Source: Gliomastix tumulicola (taxonomy: Eukaryota; Ascomycota; Sordariomycetes; Hypocreales; Bionectriaceae). Taken from it: a stretch of DNA of 64,000 bases. The notes under the pieces are model-generated. The model saw nothing but the letters and a program-made list of their open reading frames with translations. It was not told where the DNA came from and did not search any database. Made by a program: the position numbers and the translations under genes. Below, piece after piece: positions 55,113 to 64,000 of the stretch (positions are counted from its first letter, which is position 1; the number at the start of each line of letters is the position of its first letter). The DNA is taken from contig BCHX01000007.1 of NCBI GenBank assembly GCA_001599755.1, positions 2,232,001 through 2,296,000 of the forward strand. Reading direction: 5' to 3'.

Positions 55113-56350
55113 ATGGCCACGGGGAAGCATCTACAGCCCTTCAACCCCAGCAGTGAGTCTCCAGCTGCATCTTTCGACTACTTTGGACGACTCCATCGAG
55201 AGCTTCGAGTACATATATGGGAGCTTGTTCTTCATCGTGAACGAATATTCCATGTCGAGCTCACCAACGAAAGCCAAGGGGGAAATTCAGAGCGGACGGC
55301 TCGCAATGGGAGCTATGCCGTCACTGTGAAGGGACCCCATGTCATAAGCAAGGTCCTACGCATCAGCGGAGAGTCGCGAGATGTTGCACTACGGTTCTAC
55401 CGTGAGTTAGCGTCTAAAAGATGTGTCTGCAATAAAGACTAAAGCAACACTTAGGGGTGCATCTTCCTTGTCAACATCGATGGAATGACGTGACAAAAGA
55501 TGGAACTCTCTATCTTCACCCGGAGTTAGACATATTTCATTTGAGCCCAGGAAATTCAGGCAGCCACTTCGTCGACTTTTTGACGAGCATTCGCACCAAA
55601 GATCCTCGCGGCACTGGGCTCACCAACCTTGCAATGCATAACAATAACATCAATCAGCTAACCGGCATGGACATTTCCACTCTGGACAGCACCCAAAAGA
55701 TGTCCCTCAAGACTTCGATCGCCAGTTTACGAAGTTTTTTCTTCTTGTCGCTAGAGAGTGCTGGCCGGATGCATACGGGGCCACGAAATGGGATCCATCA
55801 CATCCGTCGATATGAGATGCATCGTTCCCGCCCCGTGTTTTCCTTGACACCTTCGTTCGAAAGAGTAGGACGCGATCCTCGAAGTATACATAGGGACCTG
55901 AAGAAGGTATTTGTGGGCACCTTCGATCCGAGAGGCATGATATACAAATGGTTGAGGCTCCTCGATGAGTGGGATGTGGGTTCACCCATCAACATTCAGT
56001 ACCAGTTCCTCGTCTCTTGTTCCCCTGGCGGGTCAAGCAACCCAGGCATTATCTTCGACCGGGGCAGTGCTGCTCAGTGGTTGGTCGAAGAGGACGATCG
56101 GTGGAGGGAAAGACAGAGGCGGGACGCTCATCTGATTACCCGGCGTGGTGCCAGAGTGCCCGTAGAGAGGCCGGAAGAGCTTGAGCAGGCGCCCCGACCG
56201 GCAGTGGGATTCTGGTTGTTCTCCGTCGAAGCACTGGGCCCAATGCCCGATCATCCGAGATACGATAGTCATGCACGCTCTTTCAAGGCAAAGAGGGTTC
56301 TTGACATGTCGGAGCACTGGCCAGAGCTTTGCCTATCAGTCTTGCCATAG
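55113..56350 (+). CDS. 2EXR-domain protein
   Basis: Exons 55113-55401 and 55455-56350, 53-bp intron; 394 residues. Near residues 20-55 the 2EXR motif is readable: FDYFGRLHRELRVHIWELVL followed by ERIFHVEL, the F-x-x-L-x-x-E-L-R-x-x-I-W core with one change. Downstream, VLRISGESRDVALRFYR corresponds to the usual L-x-x-x-x-E-S-R-x-x-A motif across the intron. The C-terminal 250 residues are unremarkable and soluble. This family is expanded in filamentous ascomycetes; its function is unknown. Confidence 0.82.
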
Positions 56351-56617
56351 CCACATAAGCAGAAGAGCGGGGGGACTAGAATGTGAAGAGATAATATCTT
56401 CAATAAGCTATGGCCCATGATCCGTAATCGGCCTGAGAGAATGAAGATTTCACTTTCATATCGGACTACGCCTGGCCTTTCTAGATATTCACTCTTAAGC
56501 CTGAGTTTCCAAGCATAGTATATCTTCTCTTCTAGATGTATAACCTTACTTGACCCGTCAGCTGTCTGATAGACTGTCTGAACAGAAGGGTCTACTTTGG
56601 AGCACGGTCACGACCAT

Positions 56618-58571
56618 CTATTCGGGAATGACATGATCCTCCGCCTTGGTTCCAGCACTCCACAGATAGCTGGCAGCTGTGTGGGTTGCGGGGGGATACC
56701 GCTGCCCAGGCTCCTCATAGAAATTCTCCCGATATGTTCCTCCGGGAACTGCGTAGTCATCCCAGAATAGACCTCGTTTCCTCAGCTCTGGCACGAGAAG
56801 CTCCACGATATCCTTAAACGATTGTGGGAAGAGAACATAGCCCTGGAAACCGTATGTTAGGCGCCTTGGACGAGTTGCGTGTCGGTTCTCAGAAGGAGAA
56901 TACTTACGAAGTTGAACCCATCAACGTCAGCTTCCTCAACCCAAGTCTCCAAACTGTCAGCGATCTGAGTTGGGGTACCAACAAAGAGCGGGCCGTTTCC
57001 GCCTAAGCTGACATGCTCTGCAACAGTATGTTTCGTCCACTTGGAATTTGCTGGTGAGAACCGGGCGTATCCTTCCACAGTCGATCTGGGAATCATATTA
57101 GCGTGTTGCCTGCAGTAGCCCCCGTGTAGATGTGCTCAGCATCTAGGAACGAATTTCGAAACGTACCGAACAGCGTTACTTTCGACTTGTCTCAGCTCCT
57201 CCTCATCTCCATATTGGTTCAAGTCCATGCCAGTCCACCCACCAAACAGTGACAAAGCACCCTCGAGCGAGGCGTATTGCTTGTAGTCATTGTACTTGGC
57301 CTGGGCTTCCTCCTCTGTTCGACCAATGATGGGGGTGACGAGAGCCAGCACTTTGATTTTCTTCGGGTCTCTGCCAAACGTCTGCTGAGCGACCTCGCGG
57401 ATCTCTGCAATGTTCTTCTTGCAGACTGCCGGCGCATGCGCAGACGTGAAAATGGCCTCGGCGTGCTGCGCTGCGAAAAGCTTTCCGGCCTTGGAGGCTC
57501 CAGCCTGGAGCAGGAGAGGCGTTCGCTGCGGGCTGGGATGGACGATATGGGGACCCGGAATGTTGAACCACTTGCCTTCGTGGTTGATTTGCCGAACGAG
57601 ATCCGGAGAGGTATAGATACCCTTCTTGCGGTCAAGCTGAACGGCGTCATCACGCCACGAGGATTGGAAAAGCTTGTACATGACCTTCATGTACTCCTCG
57701 GCCAAAGCATAGCGTTCATCATGCTGGGAGACAGAGAGGAGTTAGTCATGAGTAGTCAATCATGAAGCTTTGAAGGAGTAGTCTTACACCTAGCTGCTCC
57801 GTGCGCCCCAGATTTCTCGCTGCTGAATCCAGATAACTGGTCACGATCTGCCATCACAAGTTAGTCTCCCCTGGCTCACCACCAAACAAAGATGTTCTTG
57901 CTCACATTCCAACCCAGTCTATCGAGTAAAGTCAGTATCAACTAAGGATTCTGGGGTAATATGCTGTCGTGTTCGGCATATAAGACGACATAGACGCTTT
58001 TGAACTTACCTTCCCTTCGTAAGGTGGTCCACGGTAGACAATCGCCTGGCAAGGTGGTATGGCTGCTCGTACGTCGTCGAGACAGTCACTCCAAAGCCGA
58101 TATTCTTTGTCGCAGCAGCCATGGCTGGTACAACCGCCAAGGGCTCAGTGACAGGCCATTGCGCGCCAGAGACAATGGCAGGCTCGAGTGACTTCTTGTA
58201 CACGTCGTAACCACCTAAGCAAACTTTGTCAACGGACGGTCCTTGTCTACCAATAATTGATTCACTTTGAAACCTACCCAGGACATCTGCAATGAAGATG
58301 CCATGAAATTTGGCCTCCTCGAGCAGCTTTGCAAGCTCTACCCAATGCTTAGTATCGTCAAACCTCCATGACTGGTCGTCGGGATGCTGCCACAAGCCAG
58401 GCGACTGGTGGCCACTGCCTGTTATCCCGCGAAGGATTCTCTCCCAGTCAGCGGATTCCAGATTGGTGGCGGACCCCTGCACATTCAAGGGTAATCGGGA
58501 TGCGAATTCCACATACACATCATGACAAAGGCATTGAGAATGAGGTGCTTCTTTGCTCCTGGGGAAGCCAT
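56618..58571 (-). CDS. FMN-dependent monooxygenase, NtaA/SnaA/DszA (luciferase-like) family
   Basis: Two-component flavin monooxygenase that uses FMNH2 supplied by a reductase. Eight exons, minus strand: 58571-58517, 58418-58278, 58214-58010, 57918-57906 (13 nt), 57847-57788, 57723-57167, 57085-56908, 56842-56618; 477 residues, every phase consistent. Signature segments: NAFVMMCSGHQSPGLWQHPD at the N-terminus, KFHGIFIADVLG, TKNIGFGVTVSTTYEQPYHL, the microexon-dependent GRLGWNIVTSY, PLLLQAGASKAGKLFAA and AEAIFTSA. Known relatives oxidise nitrilotriacetate, dibenzothiophene sulfone or pristinamycin; the substrate here is open. The 13-nt exon is needed to keep the GWN motif. Divergent from an MDR reductase. 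Confidence 0.9.
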
Positions 58572-59137
58572 TGTGAGGGACTGTCAGTTAGAGTGCTTGT
58601 TCTCGAAATCCTTTCGTCCGGTCAGGTGATGCTTTGGTTTATTCTCGAAGCGCGCTCAGAGTGTCATGGGAATATATCGCGACTTGGATGGACGATATCC
58701 TCCGAAGCCCCTCACAGACAGCACGCATTCAAACCTGCCAACCAGCTCTGACAGGCGCACTAGAAAACGTCATGGCGGTCCGACTGCCGAGCATCCGGTC
58801 GTCCGGTTAAAATACGATTGTGAGCTCGTCAAGCCCAATTGATTGCACACAAGGTCCCTGTTGAGGGGCTCCGATGTTCGCTAACGGATTGCGTGATTGC
58901 ATATGGCGCCCACTCGATATCGCGTCATCGGAGTCGTATATTGCATATTTGATGATGGATGACCCCGACACTAATTGCCCGAATGGGATGGGAGATAAGA
59001 TTGAAAAAATTGCAATCGCCGTGGCGTTGATATTAGTCGCAGCTACTTGGACTCTTTGGTGAGAGGGTGCCTGGTAATCGGGTCATCGGGTGTTGGAAAC
59101 GGTATTCTGCATTAAGCTTCCACCGCATATTATCGTA
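58572..59137. promoter_or_regulatory. Divergent promoter with CGG-type motifs
   Basis: 566 bp between the FMN monooxygenase and the MDR reductase. TCGTCCGGT occurs twice (58614-58622 and 58799-58807); CGG-N8-CCG lies at 58776-58789; CCGGTCGTCCGG at 58795-58806. CGG triplets in inverted or direct arrangement are the usual sites of Zn2Cys6 regulators. Confidence 0.5.
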
Positions 59138-60637
59138 ATGAGGTCCTGGTCGCAAAGGCTACTGAAGATGCTGTCATCTAAGAAAAACGACGTCGAATCG
59201 GATGCGACTGTCAATGCAGAGCAGCACCAGAAGCCCCCCTCATCTCAAACGGCACTCCTCCTTCATGCCCCTCGGCAAGCCTATCATGTCGAGGATACCT
59301 ACCCTACTCCTCTTCTCCAAAAAGAATCCGAGGTCCTCGTGAGGACACGAGTAATTGGGTTGAACCCGATAGACTGGAAGGCACCGTGAGTACACGCAGA
59401 CAATGCCCAGAGCAGTCCCCTCATATCAAAAACAGAACCTAACATCGCTTTCAGTGATTTCAATTTCGGTATACCAGAGCTCCCCTATATCTCTGGTAGA
59501 GAATTGTCAGGTGATATTGTCCAAGTCGGGAAGGGAGCGACCGACTGGAGGGTCGGTGAAAGGGTAAGTGATCCTTCCAACAATACATAGATGTGACTGC
59601 ACCTATGTACTGACACCATCGCCAGGTGATAGCCATATCGACAGACTACCGAGATCTTCGCAAAGGTGCATATCAGCAATATGTAGTATCACTTGACTAC
59701 AATCTCGTTCGGCTGCCACCTCGCATCCCTTATGAGCAGGGTGCAACGTTAGGGGTTGCTTTTGTCGCAGCTGCCTTGGGACTCGGAGTTTCCCTAGGCC
59801 TCAACTTCTCCCATGTGCTAGATGGGCCTGATCTTTTCAGTCTTGTCAGGAATGTTGATCGGAATAGCATCCCGCAGGATGTGGCTGGCGAATGCTTCGA
59901 TGGGATTCGTGACACCGAACGACTCAAGCCAGGTGACTGGCTTGTCATTTGGGGTGGTGCGTCACATGCCTCCTCCTTCTCCCCATACTCCAAAACCCTG
60001 ATGTAGGCTCACATTCCTTATCATTTTAGGCTCTGCAACGTCTGCAAATCTGACTGTCCAGCTGGCCAAGCTCGCCGGAGTCAAAACTATTGTGGTAGTT
60101 GATACTGCAAAGCATGGTCTCCGCCTGTCCAATCATAAGGTCCTAGGCGCAGACCTGTTGGTCGATAGCCATGATCCAAACAGAGCAGTGGACATTATTC
60201 GGAAGAATACGAAGGGCCAAGTTCGATTTGGTCTAGACACGCGAGGGAAGGAAACAGCATCACATCTCTTCCGCACCCTCCTACCAGAGGGCATCGCAGA
60301 CAAATCGGCTAGCCAAAGCCAGCTACCATTATCCCCGCCAGGCACCCCTGAGGAACGGTCAATTGGAAGGAGTCATCTGATTGGCATGTCAGGGCTTCCC
60401 AAGGACGTGGCATCGGAGGATGTGCTATTACATTCGGTCCCTATCAAGCTCTTTCACGAGGTGCAGCCCATTGGCTCTGCACTTTGCCGATGGGTGGAAC
60501 GACTCCTCGAAAAGGGACATCTGCTCCCTCCAGACATAGTTGGCGTCGAGAACGGACTGGAGAGCATCAACTCTGGATTGGATCGCATGAGGAAAGGGGA
60601 GGTTAGTGGAGGCAAGCTGGTAGTCCAAGTAGCTTGA
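59138..60637 (+). CDS. MDR-superfamily zinc-less reductase (enoyl/quinone reductase-like)
   Basis: Exons 59138-59385, 59455-59563, 59626-59956, 60030-60637; 431 residues. N-terminal GroES-like domain with VLVRTRVIGLNPIDWKAP and PYISGRELSGDIVQVG, the common MDR core; the structural-zinc Cys ladder is absent, as in quinone oxidoreductases. The Rossmann domain begins near GDWLVIWGG then SATSANLTVQLAKLAGVKTI, a G-x-S-A-T-S loop rather than GxGxxG. The C-terminus has LPPDIVGVENGLESINSGLD and ends GGKLVVQV. Such proteins act as NADPH-dependent reductases, often trans-enoyl reductases in fungal clusters. A start at 59168 is also possible. Confidence 0.85.
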
Positions 60638-61336
60638 TCGTTACCCCGGTCATCGAACTGGTTCATGAGTGTTAAGCTTTTTTCCCTCTTCACTACTCTT
60701 CTCATCTGACTCGGAGATGAGCTTGTCACGCTAAGGATAGTAGATTCGTAGTGTCTCGGGTGTTCCTGTCGAAGCTTGACATGCACCAACATTAGCACGC
60801 CAAGGTCTCATGCCACCTGTCAAATGTAAGCTAATTCTCTTATCAGGTCCCCCACCGTAGCTACCCACTGAGACGCACACAAAGCTCCCCGACAGCCGCT
60901 ATTAGGTGCAGTACTTCGCCACGACGCTAGGGCGGCAAGACTCCGTTCTTCACGCTCGTGGCGGACGTTATTCGTGCACATCCACATATCAGTAACACAC
61001 CATCTCAACGCTTTCATCATTTACGATAAGTCGTGTTGGGCTCCCATAGGGTACGTAGTGGAGCGTGGCTATTGGGGATGGTGTGATCATGTTGCCATTT
61101 GCACACAGCTTGCGTGCTCAAGTCTCCGGCCGGTCGCCGATGATTGTGTCCGTTTTCAGATGGCGGCATGGGGAATCCCATTATGAAGGCCTAATCAGAG
61201 TCGGCCCGGACGCGTTTGATCGAGAGCACCAGACCGGATGCCAGAGCAAAGGCTCAGTCCCTACGCTTCGCATATGCTTTTGTGACATCAAAATCGAGCA
61301 TCAAGGACGACCGATTCCATCGCACAGCCAGTCGAA
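60638..61336. other. Intergenic, BVMO promoter
   Basis: 699 bp between the MDR reductase stop and the BVMO start, both on the plus strand. No gene or strong motif seen. Confidence 0.4.
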
Positions 61337-63282
61337 ATGGCTACTACTGCACCTGCCATTGATGGCACCACCACCACCAATGGCCAAGGGCTCCCCAGTA
61401 ACCCCGCCATCAAAACCGACGAGAACGTGTCGGTCCTCGTACAAGCACTTGATTCGGCAAATGTCAGTGATGACGATGCTGCCAGGACAAAATGGCAAAA
61501 GTCGCCGTACGAGGGGCCTCTCCTGCCCCTCATCGACAGATATATTGACGAGCCGCGACCTTTGCGAGTGGCTGTGATTGGCGGGGGTATCGCTGGGATC
61601 GTGGCCGGCATTTTGCTACCCAAGAAGGTCCCGGAGATTGACTTGACCATTTACGACAAGAATGATGATTTTGTGAGTCCAGCTCTAATTTGCGACAGGC
61701 ATTGGATGGTGGCTAATCAATGAACAATGGGTAGGGAGGCACTTGGGCGGAGAATGTCTACCCTGGCGTGAGATGTGATATTCCATCTCATGTGTATCAA
61801 AGCACATTTGCGCCCAAGAAAGATTGGAGCGATCAGTTCTCCTTTGGAGGCGAGATTCTCTCGTATTGGCGCAGCGTTGCTCGAGACCACGACGCATACC
61901 GCTACGCCAAGTTCAACCACAACGTTGAGCATGCTGAGTGGAATAACGAGTCGGGCACCTGGACATTAAAGCTCAATGACCTGAAGAATGAGTCGGACGC
62001 GCATAAAACAGCCGAGGTAGACATTGTGGTCACCGCAACAGGCAGGTTCAATGCGTGGAAGCTACCAGACTATCCCGGCATATCTGATTTCAAAGGGCAC
62101 CTCCGGCATGCTTCCAACTATGACCCTGCATTCGACCCCAAGGGCAAGAAAGTCGCCGTGATCGGCAATGGTGCGAGCGGGATCCAGCTCGTCGCCAATC
62201 TCCAGAAAGTTGTTGGCCAGCTTGATCACTATGTTCGAAAGCCAACGTGGATTGCCACGTCATGGGCCGGCGACGACAGAACGTTTGAGCCCCAGCCCAT
62301 ATCTGAGGAGCAGAAGCAATCCCACCGGGAGGATGACTCGAGCTACTTGGAGTTCAGAAAGGAGATGGAGGACAAATATTGGCGGCGTTTCGACACATTC
62401 CTCCCTGGGTCTGGAAACGATGATCTCAGGGAACGTTTCGTGGGCATCATGAGGCAGCGACTGGAGAGGAAGCCACATCTCATCGAGAAGATTGTGCCTG
62501 ACTTCCCACCCAACTGCCGTCGTCTCACTCCTGGCCCGGGCTACCTTGAGGCTGTCACAGAGGATAACGTGGACTACATCACCACGCCCATCCGCCGGTT
62601 CACCGCGTCGGGCATCGAAACAGAAGACGGGGTCCACCGCGAGGCTGATGCGGTGTTCTGTGCCACCGGCGCCAACAGAGACATGGTGCCTGTCTTCCCA
62701 ATCAGGGCCAACGGCCAGGACCTACGGGAGATCTGGAGCCAGGATGGACCCTACGGGTTCCCATACAGCTACCAGGGACTCTCCACTCCAGGGTTCCCCA
62801 ACCTCTTCTTCATCCATGGGCCGAATGCAACGGGACCATCCGGAACTGTTCCGCATAGTGTAGAGACGCAGCTCGCCCACGTGGCTAAGATCCTACGCAA
62901 GATCTCACGCGAGGGAATCAAGTCTGTCACTCCCTCGGTCAAGGCGACCGACGACTTTGTGGAATACTGCGATGCATTCTTTGCCCGCACCGTCCTAGCC
63001 AGTGGCTGCTCTTCGTGGTACAATGGCGGCCTCCCGGGCTCGCGGATCCACGGTCTCTGGCCGGGAAGCGCCGCCCATCTCACCATCGTGCGGCGGGAGC
63101 CGCGTTTCGAGGACTGGGAGTATGAATACTTAGCCGAGGGTGGAAATCGCTTCCTGTGGTATTTCGGTAATGGGTGGACGCGAAAGGAGAGGGATCCGGA
63201 ATCGGATATGACGCCATATCTTAGGCAGCCAGGGGAGGTTGATCTTAGAGATATCCATGAGAGCTGGTGGAGCTGGCCCTGA
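61337..63282 (+). CDS. Baeyer-Villiger-type flavin monooxygenase
   Basis: FAD- and NADPH-dependent enzyme inserting oxygen next to a ketone. Exons 61337-61672 and 61735-63282; 627 residues. First FAD Rossmann GGGIAG at 82-87, then GGTW at 113-116 across the splice site, the BVMO fingerprint region FKGHLRHASNYD at 231-242 and the second Rossmann GNGASG at 256-261 for NADPH. The fingerprint F-x-G-x3-H-x3-W has Tyr241 in place of Trp. A 75-residue N-terminal extension precedes the FAD site, as in the HAPMO-like branch. C-terminal HGPNATGPSGTVPHSVETQL is typical. Substrate unknown. Follows an MDR reductase and precedes a transporter on the same strand. Confidence 0.9.
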
Positions 63283-63727
63283 GCACGACATCTGACAGGT
63301 TTCGTAGCCATGAGATCTTGGCCGCTAGATCCGATGACAATCAGATTCCAGATTTTAGTCCGTTTCCAAGCTAAGTCCCAAATCAAGAGAGTAATGCCGA
63401 AATTCCAGGGTCTGCCGTTCCATTCGTTCTGGACCCTTATCTTCGCCTGTCCGTGATGGCGTGATAGTGGGCATAAGTGTCATCAGATCAAGCACGGCCG
63501 GCACTTGCGCAGACCACACGCCAAGCTCAGGTAGAGGAAAGTAGTGCTGGTGCAGTTAATACCCTGCATGGTGACATGTCGAGAAAAGCTTTTTTTCTTA
63601 AGGCATCGCGAAGTCTTCATAAGTTCCCGGTTAGGCACGCCCTGTCTCAATCGGATGCATAGACCCAATCCGGTCAGTGCTATTCAGTGCCCTCCAAAAC
63701 CCATTCTGAATTCGAAAGTCGATCGTC
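63283..63727. promoter_or_regulatory. Intergenic, upstream of UNC93-like gene
   Basis: 445 bp between the BVMO stop and the transporter start. Nothing beyond ordinary promoter sequence is seen. Confidence 0.4.
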
Positions 63728-64000
63728 ATGACTGCTCAAGACGAACAGGGCGTTCAGCGCCTCGGCACTGATGGCAGGGACCAAGCACAACACAAAGGTA
63801 CTATCGCCCACCGTCACAATGTCTCCAGTTGAGGTATTCACAAACTCTTCTAGTGCGATGGTACCGGTCAACTTTCTACAACATGACCATTCTAGGGCTC
63901 TGCAACCTCTCTGCTCCTGGTATTTGGGGTGCTATGAACTCACTGGGCGCTGGTGGCGGTCAACGCCCTTACTTAGTCAACACCGCTAATGCGCTGACTT
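63728..64000 (+). CDS. UNC93-like MFS transporter, 5' part, cut by window edge
   Basis: Exon 1 63728-63797 encodes a polar start (MTAQDEQGVQRLGTDGRDQA); a 56-bp intron follows; exon 2 from 63854 runs open to the window end. The join reads HKVRWYRSTFYNM and then the first helix ILGLCNLSAPGIWGAMNSLG with AGGGQRPYLVNTANALT. The W-Y-R-S-x-(F/L) lead-in and C-x-x-x-x-P-G-x-(W/F)-x-A-(L/M)-N-x-L-G-x-G-G pattern mark the fungal UNC93/DUF895 group of the major facilitator superfamily. The opposite strand is also open but has no such motif. Substrate unknown. Confidence 0.8.

Noticed and set aside
63680..63871. Minus-strand frame beginning MTGTIALEEF, similar to starts of decarboxylase-type amidohydrolases
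   Set aside because: Only the first residues resemble that family and the frame ends after 63 codons; the plus strand encodes a convincing UNC93-like transporter start across the same bases.

Overview
This window is genomic DNA of a filamentous ascomycete (Pezizomycotina; gene content suggests Sordariomycetes, but that rank is inference). Evidence: genes broken by short 47-113 bp GT-AG introns, GC-rich coding sequence, and typical fungal families: HET domain, Zn2Cys6 regulators, 2EXR, SRPK-like kinase, GH3 beta-glucosidase with PA14, and the divergent Fet3/Ftr1 iron-uptake pair. I rebuilt exon structures by hand from splice signals and frame continuity. I recognise 27 protein genes or gene fragments, including two cut by the window edges, plus one pseudogene and one doubtful small ORF. 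There are no rRNA, tRNA, CRISPR or intact transposon signals I can support. A 73-base run of N (27393-27465) is an assembly gap.

0-16 kb: a truncated membrane-protein start (minus strand), a ZIFL/TetA-like MFS transporter with a tightly overlapping uORF, a helical-repeat protein of unknown function, the reductive iron uptake module FET3 (minus) / FTR1 (plus) sharing a 713-bp promoter with SreA-type GATA sites, a secreted arylsulfatase and a HET protein. 16-27 kb: an SRPK-like kinase, a Zn2Cys6 regulator divergent from a secreted copper amine oxidase (their shared promoter holds five GATAAG elements in 171 bp), a frameshifted amidohydrolase relic and a secreted choice-of-anchor/LVIVD-type protein.

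27-48 kb: a 1124-residue protein that looks like a divergent Est1/SMG5-7 relative, a small four-helix membrane protein, a 4.4-kb gene desert, a GH3 beta-glucosidase with an unusual C-terminal hydrophobic extension, a secreted serine protease with a KR-cleaved propeptide, a BCS1-type AAA ATPase, and an EEP-fold phosphodiesterase divergent from a small ASCH-domain protein.

48-64 kb: a second Zn2Cys6 regulator divergent from a Rossmann NAD(P)-binding protein, a PGAP4-like glycosyltransferase (GPI side-chain family), a 2EXR protein, and then a run of oxidative enzymes: an NtaA/DszA-type FMN monooxygenase with a 13-nt microexon, a zinc-less MDR reductase, a Baeyer-Villiger monooxygenase with a variant fingerprint, and the start of an UNC93-like transporter running off the edge. 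This last run (56.6-64 kb) is the most cluster-like stretch; it has CGG-triplet motifs in its divergent promoter. No PKS/NRPS/terpene core enzyme is visible in the window.
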